Positions 23,933 through 33,044 of a DNA stretch of 64,000 bases are shown piece after piece; the first letter of the stretch is position 1; each line of letters opens with the position of its first letter. Under the pieces are notes generated by a model. It ran no database searches, was not told the origin of the DNA, and saw only the letters and a program-made list of their open reading frames with translations. The stretch is from CAWCAW01 sp963714125 (GTDB lineage Bacteria; Actinomycetota; Acidimicrobiia; Acidimicrobiales; UBA8190), in contig OY970234.1 of assembly GCA_963714125.1 (NCBI GenBank), forward strand, positions 1,240,001 through 1,304,000, in the 5' to 3' direction. The translations under genes and the position numbers were made by a program.

Positions 23933-25707
23933 GCCCGTTGCCGGTCGTCCCCGGCGCCATTGACGAGGACCCCCGCGGCGACATCGTGTGGGGATCGATC
24001 CCCAAGCTGGCCGCCGATGCCGCCAACCGCTTCGGCGACGGCGAAGCACTCGTCGACGGGGCCACGCGCCTCTCGTTTCGGGATCTGGTGGCCGACTCCC
24101 TGGAGGTGACCCGCGCCGCGGTGGCGACGGGGATCCATCCCGGCGATCGCGTGGCCTTGTGGGCGCCCAACATGGCGTCGTGGGTCGTCTCCGCCCTGGG
24201 ATTGCTCGGGGCGGGGGCGGTGCTCGTCCCTCTCAACACGCGTTTTAAGGGGCCGGAAGGCGCCTACGTGTTGCGGGCCTCGCGGGCGCGCGCGCTGTTC
24301 ACGGCGCAGGGGTTCTTGGGCATCGACTACCCGGGCATGCTCGCCGGCGAGGACGTGCCCGACCTCGAGCGCATCGTGCTCATCAACAGTGCCGGCTCCG
24401 AGGACGATGTAGGCACTTCGAGCGAGCTGACCACAACCGACGAGGTCCCCATCTTCGGGTGGCGCGAATTCCTCAACGGTGCCGACGGCGTGGTGGAAGG
24501 CGACGCTGGGGTGGTGGGCCTGGCTGTCTCTGAGCATGACGCCCGCAACCGGTGGCAGCAGGTGAGCCCCAAGGATCTCTCCGATGTCATCTTCACGTCG
24601 GGGACCACGGGTCGTCCCAAAGGGGTGATGACCACGCACGCCCAAACGCTGCGCACCTTCGCCACCTGGACCACGGTGGTGGGGCTCACCGAAGGCGACC
24701 GCTACCTGATCGTGAACCCGTTCTTCCATACCTTCGGGTACAAGGCCGGCATCATCGCCTGCCTCATGGCGGGGGCCACCATCGTGCCGGAACCGGTGTT
24801 CGACGTTGACGCGGTGCTGGCGCGCATCGAGGCAGAACGAATCACGGTCCTTCCCGGTCCGCCGACGCTGTACCAGTCCATTTTGGATCACCCCCGCCGC
24901 GACGAGTACGACCTGTCGAGTTTGCGTTTGGCCGTCACCGGTGCGGCGGTGGTGCCCGTGGAACTCGTGCGGCGCATGCGCAACGAGTTGACCTTCGACA
25001 CCGTCCTCACCGCCTACGGGCTGACCGAGTCGACGGGAACGGTCACCATGTGCCGACGCCACGACGACGCCGAGATCATCGCCGGCACATCGGGGCGGGC
25101 CATACCGGGGCTCGAGGTCCGCGTCGTCGACGACAAGGGGATCGAGCTCGATCGAGGGGAACCCGGGGAGATCGTGGTGCGCGGCTACACGGTCACATCG
25201 GGCTACTTCGAGGACCCCGATGCCACCGCGGCGGCCATCGACGCCGACGGCTGGTTGCACACGGGGGACATCGGGATCATGGACGACGCCGGCAATGTCC
25301 GCATCACCGATCGCATGAAGGACATGTTCATCGTGGGCGGCTTCAACGCCTACCCGGCCGAGATCGAAAACGCTTTCCTGGCCCACGACCGCGTGTCCCA
25401 GGTGGCGGTGGTGGGAGTTCCCGACACGCGCATGGGCGAGGTGGGGTGCGCCTACGTGGTGCTGCGCCCCGGAGCCAGCGCCGACGCCACTGCGGACGCC
25501 ACTACGGCGGAGCTCCTGGCCTGGGCCCGAGATCAAATGGCCAATTACAAAGTTCCCCGCTATCTCGAGATCATCGACGCCCTGCCGCTCAATGCCAGCG
25601 GCAAGGTGCTCAAGACCGAACTGCGGGCTCGCTTCGCGCAACAACAGCAGCCAGTGGGCGGGCCGGACGCCGGTAACGTCACCGAGGACCAACGGAAGGA
25701 ATCGTGA
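23929..25707 (+). CDS. fadD3: FadD3-like acyl-CoA synthetase (HIP-CoA ligase)
   Basis: A 592-residue adenylate-forming CoA ligase. P-loop VIFTSGTTGRPKGVMTTH at about residue 221, YGLTESTGTVTMCRRHDDAE later, GWLHTGDIGIMDDAGNVRIT for the hinge and LPLNASGKVLKTELRARF with the adenylation Lys near the C-terminus. The N-terminal VPLNTRFKGPEGAYVLRASR and VDGFLG-like segment (AQGFLGIDYPGML) resemble mycobacterial FadD3, which activates the steroid-derived C/D-ring propionate (HIP). It is longer than that enzyme because of an acidic insertion around residues 150-210. Position directly after fadE30-ipdF supports the role. Confidence 0.85.
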   Translation: MSPLPVVPGAIDEDPRGDIVWGSIPKLAADAANRFGDGEALVDGATRLSFRDLVADSLEVTRAAVATGIHPGDRVALWAPNMASWVVSALGLLGAGAVLVPLNTRFKGPEGAYVLRASRARALFTAQGFLGIDYPGMLAGEDVPDLERIVLINSAGSEDDVGTSSELTTTDEVPIFGWREFLNGADGVVEGDAGVVGLAVSEHDARNRWQQVSPKDLSDVIFTSGTTGRPKGVMTTHAQTLRTFATWTTVVGLTEGDRYLIVNPFFHTFGYKAGIIACLMAGATIVPEPVFDVDAVLARIEAERITVLPGPPTLYQSILDHPRRDEYDLSSLRLAVTGAAVVPVELVRRMRNELTFDTVLTAYGLTESTGTVTMCRRHDDAEIIAGTSGRAIPGLEVRVVDDKGIELDRGEPGEIVVRGYTVTSGYFEDPDATAAAIDADGWLHTGDIGIMDDAGNVRITDRMKDMFIVGGFNAYPAEIENAFLAHDRVSQVAVVGVPDTRMGEVGCAYVVLRPGASADATADATTAELLAWARDQMANYKVPRYLEIIDALPLNASGKVLKTELRARFAQQQQPVGGPDAGNVTEDQRKES

Positions 25708-26810
25708 TGCGAGGCATCGTCTACACCGGCGGGGACGCCGAGGTCACCGACAAGCTCGAAGTGGCCGAGCCCGGTCCCGGAGAAGTCAAGGTCAAGATCG
25801 TCGCTGCGGGCGTCTGCCACTCGGACTTGTCGGTGCTCGACGGCACCATCCCCTGGAAGGCGCCGTCCGTCCTCGGCCACGAGGGGGCCGGAATCGTGGA
25901 ATCGGTGGGACCAGCGGTGCGCTCGGTCAAGCCCGGTGACCATGTCGTCATCGCCACCTTGGCCAGCTGCGGGACATGCCGGGCCTGCAACACGGGGCAC
26001 CCCACCCTGTGCGTGCACACGTTGGGCAACGTCTCCACGCCGTTCACCTACAACGGCGAGCCGGCGTCGAACTTCGCGGCCGCCTCGGTCTTCGCCGAGT
26101 ACACCATCGTCAAAGAGGTGCAGGCGGTGCGCATCTCCAAGGACGTGCCTTTCACCTCTGCGTGTCTCATCGGCTGCGGCGTGCTCACCGGCGTGGGCTC
26201 GGTGCTCAACCGGGCCAAGGTGGCTCCCGGCGACAGCGCCGCCGTCTTCGGCGTGGGCGGGGTAGGGCTGAACGTCATCCAGGCCTTGCGCCTCAGTGCG
26301 GCCAGCCGCATCGTGGCCGTCGACACGTTGGCCTCGAAGGAGGACCTGGCCCGAAAGTTCGGGGCCACCCACTTCGTCGACGCCTCGGCCACAGACGCGG
26401 TGGAGGAGATCAAGCGCATCGTCCCTCACGGGCCGCGCCAGGTGCCCGGGGCATTCGGGCCCGGCGGGGTGACGTGGGCCTTCGACTGCGTAGGCCATCC
26501 CGCTGTGTTGCGGAGCGCGCTCGACGCGCTGGACTGGGGCGGCACGGCCGTGGCCATTGGGGTTCCGCCGCGTGGATCGGAAGTATCGGTCGACATCAAC
26601 GCGCTGGCGTACGTCGACCGCGGGCTGATCGGTTGCCGATACGGGTCGTCCCGTCCGCATCAGGACATCCCGTTGATGGTGGAGCTCTACCTCGAGGGTC
26701 GTCTCATGCTCGACGAACTCGTGACCGAGACGCGCCCCCTCGAAGGGTTCCGCGAGATTGTCGAGGACATGCACGCCGGCAAGTTGGCCCGGGGCGTGCT
26801 CACGCTTTAA
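25707..26810 (+). CDS. zinc-dependent alcohol dehydrogenase
   Basis: A 367-residue medium-chain dehydrogenase. Catalytic zinc ligands are C37 and the His58 of GHE (GVCHSDLSVLDG; LGHEGAG). The structural zinc lobe has C88, C91, C94 and C102 (SCGTCRACNTGHPTLC). The NAD site is VFGVGGVGLNVIQAL. It resembles the AdhD/mycothiol-dependent aldehyde dehydrogenase group found in actinobacterial steroid and terpenoid clusters. ATG 25707 overlaps the fadD3 stop by one base (GTG 25704 is possible), and GGAAGGA lies just upstream. So it belongs to the operon; the specific alcohol is unknown. Confidence 0.88.
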   Translation: MRGIVYTGGDAEVTDKLEVAEPGPGEVKVKIVAAGVCHSDLSVLDGTIPWKAPSVLGHEGAGIVESVGPAVRSVKPGDHVVIATLASCGTCRACNTGHPTLCVHTLGNVSTPFTYNGEPASNFAAASVFAEYTIVKEVQAVRISKDVPFTSACLIGCGVLTGVGSVLNRAKVAPGDSAAVFGVGGVGLNVIQALRLSAASRIVAVDTLASKEDLARKFGATHFVDASATDAVEEIKRIVPHGPRQVPGAFGPGGVTWAFDCVGHPAVLRSALDALDWGGTAVAIGVPPRGSEVSVDINALAYVDRGLIGCRYGSSRPHQDIPLMVELYLEGRLMLDELVTETRPLEGFREIVEDMHAGKLARGVLTL

Positions 26811-26853
26811 CTACCCCGGGGGCAGTGTCACTGCCTCCCTTTAGGTTCCCGGC

Positions 26854-27616
26854 GTGACCAACATGTTCACCCTCGTTTCGAGCGCGGGCGTGACCTTCAT
26901 AGTGGTCACCATCTACGTCCGCAGGACGGTCATCGCGACGTGGGCACAGGATATTTACTCCTGGCTGCGTGGCAATCGGACGGTCCTGTTTGTCCTGGGA
27001 GTCGCTTTAGTGGGGGTGCCGACGTTTGCGGCCCTCTTCCCTGGTCTGATTGATCGGACTCAGCGGGTTTGGCGCATCCTCGCCATATCAGACCCGAGAG
27101 AGGGCCGTTCATTCGATGGCCCGAGCCAGCCAACGGATCGTGCTGAGGCATTTTCTTGCCCTGTTGTTCGGATCACTCTCCGGGGTCCCGAGCCACTACC
27201 GGTTTTGCATCTATCTGTTGGACGACGGCAGTGGATTGCTCGTCCCCTGGTACCCGGACCAGTCATCTGACCCCGACGATCCGACTGTGTTCAAGGTGGG
27301 CCAGGGGGTCACCGGGTACGCGTTTGACAGGCACGAGCTGGTCTTCGCCCTAGGGGACGCGGTGTCGGGAGACGAATTCCACCTTTCTCCTGCTCAGAAG
27401 GAGCGTTTTGCCAACGATCAAATTGCAGCTGCGGTCCCAATCAGGCTCGACACCGACGAGATTGTGGGGACGCTCAGTGTGATTAGTCACACCAATGATG
27501 GATTCTTTGTGTCGGAAGATCGCCAAGTCCAGACCGAAGGGGTTAAGAGACTTGAAGACATCGCCGACGAAATTGGCGTGATCCTGGGCGTGGAGGGCAT
27601 AGAATTGCAGTGGTGA
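26854..27616 (+). pseudogene. membrane-anchored GAF-domain protein, probably frameshifted
   Basis: From GTG 26854 one frame encodes two membrane segments (SAGVTFIVVTIYV; NRTVLFVLGVALVGVPTFAA) and then degenerates after about residue 75. A second frame (27050-27616, shifted by one) encodes SMARASQRIVLRHFLALLFG and a GAF domain (YRFCIYLLDDGSGLLVPWYP, VGQGVTGYAF, AAVPIRLDTDEIVGTLSVIS). Joined, they make a normal two-helix membrane protein with a cytosolic GAF sensor. Either a frameshift lies between about 27050 and 27110, or these are two overlapping genes, which is less likely. Confidence 0.55.
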
Positions 27617-27792
27617 CTCCAACGGTTCGACCGACCAAATCGGGACAAGGTGCGGTCATCATCGTCCACCAGTCCCCAGAGTCCTTGGCCGCGCGCCAGA
27701 GCCTCCGACGAGCGAGGGCTGCCGAAGTCAGAAAGCAAGTCAGCGCGACGTCACGCAGGACCAAGGCAGTTCGCCGGCGCGCCGCTCGCTGA
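27613..27792 (+). CDS. small basic protein coupled to the GAF gene
   Basis: A 59-residue frame beginning at GTG 27613, whose GTGA overlaps the GAF stop. It has a short hydrophobic strand (GAVIIVHQS) and an Arg-rich C-terminus (RQSLRRARAAEVRKQVSA, then RRTKAVRRRAAR). The four-base overlap argues for translational coupling, so it is a real small gene or a relic. The basic tail suggests nucleic-acid or membrane-surface contact; no family recognised. Confidence 0.5.
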   Translation: MTPTVRPTKSGQGAVIIVHQSPESLAARQSLRRARAAEVRKQVSATSRRTKAVRRRAAR

Positions 27793-27833
27793 CGGAGGAT
27801 TGAGCGCGACAGGCGTTTTCGCTCGATATTCCG

Positions 27834-28433
27834 TCAGGCCGGGACTGGATCACGGCGCATGAACCACACCGGCACATTCAGGATCGTGGTGTGCTCGACC
27901 ACCTCGAATCCGGCTGCCGAGTAGAAGCGCACGTTGCGCTCTTTGTCGGTCTCGAGCCAGGCAATCTGGTTCTCGCGGTCGTAAACCTCGCCCAGGGCGC
28001 GCAGCATGGCGCTGCCCACCCCTGATCCCTGGTAGCCGGGCTCCACGCCTACGGGACCGAGGTGCCAGTGGGGCACGGCCAGGTCACGCGCCGCCCAGTG
28101 CGCCCAGAACACGTGCGACGGGTTGGGCCCTTCCGGCCCCGGTGTGAGCGAGAGCACTCCTTCGCCGAGTTCTCCAATAAGGGCCCCGATGCAGCCGCCG
28201 GGGGCAGCCACCGCCGCCACGCCCACGAGCATGTCGCCGTAGAACGCACCCACCTGCGGCACGGGAAGGGTGCGGAAGTGTTCACGGAACAACCCGTGCA
28301 GACTCGTCAGCCGCAGCAGGGGGTCGTCGCCGTACATCGCCACCGTGCTGGGGTCGTCCCGCAGCGAGCGGGAAGAGACGGCGACAGCCAGGGGGTACTC
28401 CTCGGGTCGCAGCCCGCGCACGGTGATGTCCAT
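27834..28433 (-). CDS. GNAT-family N-acetyltransferase
   Basis: A 199-residue GNAT protein from ATG 28433 (MDITVRGLRPEEY). LGPVGVEPGYQGSGVGSAML is the acetyl-CoA motif A and NVRFYSAAGFEVVEHT motif B. The HVFWAHWAARD segment before motif A is typical of this actinobacterial subgroup. The C-terminus NVPVWFMRRDP completes the fold. Substrate unknown. It is divergent from the FadD gene at 28483, with only 49 bases between the starts. Confidence 0.86.
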   Translation of the reverse strand: MDITVRGLRPEEYPLAVAVSSRSLRDDPSTVAMYGDDPLLRLTSLHGLFREHFRTLPVPQVGAFYGDMLVGVAAVAAPGGCIGALIGELGEGVLSLTPGPEGPNPSHVFWAHWAARDLAVPHWHLGPVGVEPGYQGSGVGSAMLRALGEVYDRENQIAWLETDKERNVRFYSAAGFEVVEHTTILNVPVWFMRRDPVPA

Positions 28434-28482
28434 GGCCGCCATCATGACCGCATCGGGGGCGCCGGTTACCATCTGCGCCTCT

Positions 28483-30132
28483 ATGACGGCGCGTCAGATT
28501 CAGGCATGGGGACCGACGGTGGTCGACGTGCTGCGGGCCGCGGCCGAGGCGAGCCCGGAGGTGGAGGCCTACGTCGAGGTCGACGATGCCGGCATGTCCG
28601 CTTCGGCTGGCCGCCCGGGGACTGTCGGCACTGATGGACGCCGGCGCCTGACCCTGGCCCAGTGGGACAACGCCGCCGACGGCGTGGCCGCCTTGCTGGC
28701 CGATAGCGGCGTGGGACGCGGCGACGTGGTGTGCCTCGTGCTGCCCTCGTCCATCGATTACGCCGTGTGTTACCAACGCGCCCTGCGCCTCGGCGCCATC
28801 ACCACCGGCGTCAATGCCCGCCTCGGGGCCAGCGAAAAGGCATCCATCTTCGGCCGAGCCCGCCCCACGGTGACGGTGGTCGATGACGCGCTCATGACAG
28901 ATGGGGGAGAGGGGTCGTTGGCGTCACTCGTCAACGCTGCCGGTCACGTCGTCATGCGCAGCGCTCTGGCCGAAGCGGCCGATCACTCTGCGCCGCCGTT
29001 GCCGCAACTGCACGACGATGACCCGGTCGCCATCGTGTGGACGAGTGGTTCCACCGGAGTCCCCAAAGGGGCGGTGTTCGACCATCGCAATCTGGCCGCC
29101 GTGGCGGCCGGCAGCGACATCCTGTCGCGGCGCGGTGACCGCCGATTGTCCCCGCTTCCGTTCGCGCATGTGGCCTACATGACGCGTTTGTGGGACGAGA
29201 TCGCCAACGGCGTGACGACGGTGATCACGCCGCAACCGTGGACCGCACCAGGGGCCATCTCGTTGCTGGAGGGGGAGCGCGTCACCGTGGGCCAAGGCGT
29301 CCCCACGCAGTGGGCGTTGGTGCTCGCCCATCTCGAACGTACGTCCTCTACCGCCACCTTCGAGCATCTTCGTATCGCCGCCACCGGCGCCTCGCGCGTT
29401 CCCCCTGAGCTCGTGCGGGCCATGCGGGCGCGCCTGGGCTGTCCGGTGGTGGTGCGCTACACGTCCACCGAAACGTCCCTCGGCACCGGCACCCGGCCCG
29501 ATGATCCCGACGACGTAGTGGCCACCACGGTGGGCCGACCGGTGACCGGTGTCGAGCTCGACATTGTTCGCGATCCCACCCAAGGCGATGGTGACCTAGC
29601 CGGTGCCGCTGGAGCGGGGACAGTGGGACGGGTGCGCCTTCGTTCGGCGGCCACCTTCCGGGGATATGTCGGCGACAGATCCGGCGGCACTGACGGCCGT
29701 CTCATCGACGAAGCCGCCACCGCCACCGTCGTCGACGCCGAGCGCTGGGTCACCACCGGCGACCTCGGCTTCCTCGGCCCCGACGGCAACCTGCGTCTGG
29801 TGGGCCGGGTGGGCGAGATGTACATCCGAGGCGGGTACAACGTCTACCCCGCCGAGGTCGAAGCGGTGCTGGGAGCCCACCCCGACGTCGCCGACGTCGC
29901 CGTGGTGGGCGTGGCCGATCCTGTGCTCGGTGAGATCGGCGTGGCTTTTGCCGTTCGGTCGCCCTCCGCCGCCACACCCCCTGAGCTGGCCGAGCTGCGG
30001 CAATGGTGCGCGTCCCGCCTGGCCGACTACAAAGCACCGGACCGGCTCTACTGGATGGAGGCCCTTCCCCTTACGGCCATGTCCAAGGTCGACCGGCGGG
30101 CGTTGCTCGCCACAGAAGAGCTCCACCCATGA
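28483..30132 (+). CDS. acyl-CoA synthetase (FadD-type)
   Basis: A 549-residue AMP-forming ligase from ATG 28483. VAIVWTSGSTGVPKGAVFDH is the P-loop, VVVRYTSTETSLGTGTRPDD the adenine motif, WVTTGDLGFLGPDGNLRLVG the hinge and LPLTAMSKVDRRALLA the catalytic-Lys region. All catalytic motifs are present. Substrate not deducible, but the neighbours (an EthD-like protein and an SDR) and the surrounding lipid genes suggest a carboxylic acid from steroid or terpenoid breakdown. The following gene starts 49 bases after its stop, so an operon is likely. Confidence 0.85.
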   Translation: MTARQIQAWGPTVVDVLRAAAEASPEVEAYVEVDDAGMSASAGRPGTVGTDGRRRLTLAQWDNAADGVAALLADSGVGRGDVVCLVLPSSIDYAVCYQRALRLGAITTGVNARLGASEKASIFGRARPTVTVVDDALMTDGGEGSLASLVNAAGHVVMRSALAEAADHSAPPLPQLHDDDPVAIVWTSGSTGVPKGAVFDHRNLAAVAAGSDILSRRGDRRLSPLPFAHVAYMTRLWDEIANGVTTVITPQPWTAPGAISLLEGERVTVGQGVPTQWALVLAHLERTSSTATFEHLRIAATGASRVPPELVRAMRARLGCPVVVRYTSTETSLGTGTRPDDPDDVVATTVGRPVTGVELDIVRDPTQGDGDLAGAAGAGTVGRVRLRSAATFRGYVGDRSGGTDGRLIDEAATATVVDAERWVTTGDLGFLGPDGNLRLVGRVGEMYIRGGYNVYPAEVEAVLGAHPDVADVAVVGVADPVLGEIGVAFAVRSPSAATPPELAELRQWCASRLADYKAPDRLYWMEALPLTAMSKVDRRALLATEELHP

Positions 30133-30180
30133 TGGCCAAGAACGACGAGCCAAGAACGACGAGAGAGCACAGGTGAGCAC

Positions 30181-31029
30181 ATGACCGAGACCAGTGAGCG
30201 GCCTCCCCGCCAACACCCCATCGTGGCCGGCGCCGAGCCCATAAAGCTCGGCTCCATGCTCTTCACCTTGGTCGAGCCCCGGCGCGGCCATGAGGTTGAG
30301 TACAACCGCTGGTACGAGCGCGATCACTTCTACGCCGGCTGCATGATCGGTCCCTACAACTTCGCCGGAAAGCGCTTTGTCGCCACCGCCGACATGAAGG
30401 CCAGCCGTGTTCCGGACCCGTCGGCCATTACCGGGGAGCCAGGTCGCGGTACGTATCTGTCGCTCTACTGGGTGCTCGACGGCTACCACGACATCTGGAA
30501 CCGCTGGGCCGTCGACCAGGTGAAGGCCTTGCACCGGGCCGGGCGCATGTTCAACGAGCGCGACCACATCCACACCCTGCTGTACCGCTATGCGTGGGAG
30601 CAGGGCCGCGACCCCGATGGCTTGCCTGCTGAGTTGGCCCTGGACCACCCGAGCGCGGGCCTGGTGGCGGTGTTCACCGACCGCAGCGACGACCTCGACG
30701 TGGAGACGTTCGAGACCTGGCAACGAGAGGAGCACTTGCCCTCCCTGCTGCCGGGCACGCCGGCCCGCCTGGTGGTGGCGGCCGACCCGTTGCCCCTTCT
30801 CATCGACGCCCCCGGCGACGTGCCGCGCAGCGAGGCCGACGATCGGCGCCAGCTCACTTTGTGGTTCTTGGACTCAGACCCGGCCGGAGCCGCCGCTGTA
30901 TTGGCCGCCCACCGCGCCGCGCTGGAAGACTCCGGCAAAGCCAAGGTCGTCGCCATGCTGGGCTTCATCCCCACCATTGCGGGCACCGACACGTACACCG
31001 ACCAACTATGGGAGAAGAGCGCACCGTGA
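30181..31029 (+). CDS. hypothetical protein, dimeric alpha/beta-barrel-like (EthD-like)
   Basis: A 282-residue protein from ATG 30181. Two repeats of a ferredoxin-like pattern appear: SMLFTLVEPRRGHEVEYNRW with YERDHFYAGCMIGPYNFAGK in the first half, and VFTDRSDDLDVETFETWQ...HLPSLLPGTPARLVVA in the second. The WYxxDHxxxG and WxxEEHLP motifs resemble EthD/ABM-type small-molecule handling folds. No catalytic assignment is possible. Its stop overlaps the next SDR start by one codon (TGA within GTGA), so it is co-translated with the downstream reductase. Confidence 0.65.
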   Translation: MTETSERPPRQHPIVAGAEPIKLGSMLFTLVEPRRGHEVEYNRWYERDHFYAGCMIGPYNFAGKRFVATADMKASRVPDPSAITGEPGRGTYLSLYWVLDGYHDIWNRWAVDQVKALHRAGRMFNERDHIHTLLYRYAWEQGRDPDGLPAELALDHPSAGLVAVFTDRSDDLDVETFETWQREEHLPSLLPGTPARLVVAADPLPLLIDAPGDVPRSEADDRRQLTLWFLDSDPAGAAAVLAAHRAALEDSGKAKVVAMLGFIPTIAGTDTYTDQLWEKSAP

Positions 31030-31811
31030 GCCCGCAAGATGTGATCGTCATCCCCGAAACCCGCCGCTTCGTGGGCAAGACCGCCGTCGTCACCGGCGCC
31101 GCGTCCGGTATCGGCCGGTCCACCGCCATTCGCCTCGCCGTCGAGGGGGCGCAGGTGGCGGCCTTGGACGTGGCCCTCGAGGGCGTGGAGGAGACCGTCG
31201 AGGCCCTCACCACCTTGGGCGGCAAGGCTGTGGCCTACCAGTGCGACGTCACCAACGAGAAGAACGTCAACGACACCATTGACGACGTGGTCACCCGCAT
31301 CGGTCGACCGAGCGTGCTGGCCAATGTGGCCGGCATCGGCGCCTTTGCGCATACCGCCGACATGCCCCTGGCCATGTGGGAGCGCATTCTCGCCGTCAAC
31401 CTCACCGGTCCGTTTCTCATGTGCAAGGCGTGTATTCCCCACATGCTCCATCCCCAAGGCGGGAACATCGTCAACGTGTCGTCCAACGCCGGGCTCATGG
31501 GCTCGGCCTACTCGGCCGCCTACAGCGCGTCCAAAGGCGGAGTGGTCCTGCTCACCAAGGCGCTGGCCGTCGAGTACCTGGGACGAGGCATTCGGGTCAA
31601 CACGGTGGCCCCCGGCGGCGTGGACACGCCGCTTATTGCCAATTTCCAGCTCCCCGAGGGCGCCGATCCCAAGCACCTCTACCGCATCATGAGCCGCATG
31701 GGCTTTTGCACGCCCGATCAGATCGCCGCCGCCATCTGCTTCTTGGCTTCGGACGAGTCGGCTTTCACCACCGGCGCCGTGCTGTCGGTCGACGGCGGCA
31801 TCACCGCCTAG
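31026..31811 (+). CDS. SDR-family oxidoreductase
   Basis: A 261-residue SDR starting at GTG 31026. VVTGAASGIGRSTAIRLAVE binds the cofactor, then LANVAGIGA (NNAG variant), IVNVSSNAGLMGSAYSAAYS with Ser and YSASKGG with Tyr and Lys, and a C-terminal TTGAVLSVDGGITA. Active-site residues are intact. Co-translated with the EthD-like gene upstream. It likely oxidises or reduces a hydroxyl on the acid handled by the preceding FadD, an inference from order only. Confidence 0.87.
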   Translation: MSPQDVIVIPETRRFVGKTAVVTGAASGIGRSTAIRLAVEGAQVAALDVALEGVEETVEALTTLGGKAVAYQCDVTNEKNVNDTIDDVVTRIGRPSVLANVAGIGAFAHTADMPLAMWERILAVNLTGPFLMCKACIPHMLHPQGGNIVNVSSNAGLMGSAYSAAYSASKGGVVLLTKALAVEYLGRGIRVNTVAPGGVDTPLIANFQLPEGADPKHLYRIMSRMGFCTPDQIAAAICFLASDESAFTTGAVLSVDGGITA

Positions 31812-31828
31812 CGGGCATCACCGGCCGC

Positions 31829-33016
31829 GTGGCGCCAGGTCGGGTTGCACCCGAGGTATCGCTACTCACCATTGCGCGTGAGTGGGGACGCCTTGGGTGC
31901 ATCGGCTTCGGCGGTCCGCCCACCCATATCGCCCTGCTGCGCACCTTGTGCGTCGACGATCGGCAGTGGATCACCGCACCGGAGTTCGAAGACGGCGTAG
32001 CCGCCACCAACCTGTTGCCTGGTCCGGCGTCGACACAGCTGGCCATCTTCTGCGCCTGGCGCCTGCGCGGGACGGCCGGGGCCGTCGTGGGCGGGTTGTG
32101 CTTCATCGTGCCCGGGTTCGTCCTCATCATGGCGTTGGCGGCGGTGTTCCTGGCCCAGCATCCACCGCAGTGGATCCTGGGCGCCGCTGCCGGAGCCGGC
32201 GCCGCGGTACCGGCGGTGGCGCTGGCGGCTGCGCTCAAACTGGCACCGGCCAGCGTGACTCGCATCGGCACACGCCGATGGGAACGCCGGCGCTGGGCCG
32301 CCTATGCGCTGGCCGGTGCGGTCGCCGCCGCCGTCATCGGTACCTATCTCGTCGCCGTGCTCGTGGCGTGCGGCGTGGCCGAGATCGTCATCCGGCGTTC
32401 GTGGCCCGATGGTGGCCGGCGGTCGGGTCCGGGCCGCGGCGCCGTGCCGGCGGCCATGCTCGGTCACGGTGTGGCCGTGGGTGGCCTCGGCGCGCTGGTG
32501 TGGGTGGCTCTGAAGGTCGGCGCCCTTTCCTACGGCGGCGGCTTCGTGATCGTGCCGCTCATGCAGCACGATGCCGTCACCGCGTACCACTGGATGACCG
32601 GAACGCAGTTCCTCAACGCCGTCGCGCTGGGACAGGTCACGCCCGGCCCGGTGGTGCAGACCGTGGCCGTGGTGGGATATGCGGCTCGAGGCATCGTGGG
32701 CGGTGTCCTGGCCGCGTTGGTGGCGTTCACTCCCTCGTTTGTCTTCGTCCTCGTCGGCGCCCCCCGTTTCGATCGCATCCGCGCCAACGCGTCGGTGCAA
32801 TCTTTTCTTACTGGCGCCGGACCCACGGTGGTGGGTGCCATCGCCGGCTCGGCCATCCCCCTCTGCCTGGCGTTGGGTCACCTGTGGCAGTTGGCCGTGT
32901 TGGGAGTGGTGGTGATGTGGTTGTTGGTGCTGCGCAAGGGGGTCGTCGTGGCTGTCCTCGGCGCCGGAGGCCTTGGGGTCATTGCCGCCTTGGCGGGTGC
33001 CGCACTGAGTCACTGA
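31829..33016 (+). CDS. chrA: ChrA-family chromate transporter
   Basis: A 395-residue membrane protein from GTG 31829; the frame is open much further upstream inside the SDR gene. It has the two-domain CHR architecture. First half: RLGCIGFGGPPTHIALLRTL and LLPGPASTQLAIFCAW. Second half: LKVGALSYGGGFVIVPLMQH and LGQVTPGPVVQTVAVVGYAA. Each half holds about five or six hydrophobic helices. Members export chromate. It starts 17 bases after the SDR stop, so it may be part of that transcript by read-through, unrelated to lipid metabolism. Confidence 0.87.
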   Translation: MAPGRVAPEVSLLTIAREWGRLGCIGFGGPPTHIALLRTLCVDDRQWITAPEFEDGVAATNLLPGPASTQLAIFCAWRLRGTAGAVVGGLCFIVPGFVLIMALAAVFLAQHPPQWILGAAAGAGAAVPAVALAAALKLAPASVTRIGTRRWERRRWAAYALAGAVAAAVIGTYLVAVLVACGVAEIVIRRSWPDGGRRSGPGRGAVPAAMLGHGVAVGGLGALVWVALKVGALSYGGGFVIVPLMQHDAVTAYHWMTGTQFLNAVALGQVTPGPVVQTVAVVGYAARGIVGGVLAALVAFTPSFVFVLVGAPRFDRIRANASVQSFLTGAGPTVVGAIAGSAIPLCLALGHLWQLAVLGVVVMWLLVLRKGVVVAVLGAGGLGVIAALAGAALSH

Positions 33017-33044
33017 GGACGCCGGGTCCTACACTCGAGACCTG

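Noticed and set aside
23878..25692. 600-codon minus-strand frame opposite fadD3
   Set aside because: The plus strand encodes a full acyl-CoA ligase with all motifs; the antisense translation is typical high-GC shadow.
31376..31828. Extension of chrA upstream into the SDR gene
   Set aside because: The extra residues are Arg/His-rich shadow of the SDR; the CHR domain begins after GTG 31829.
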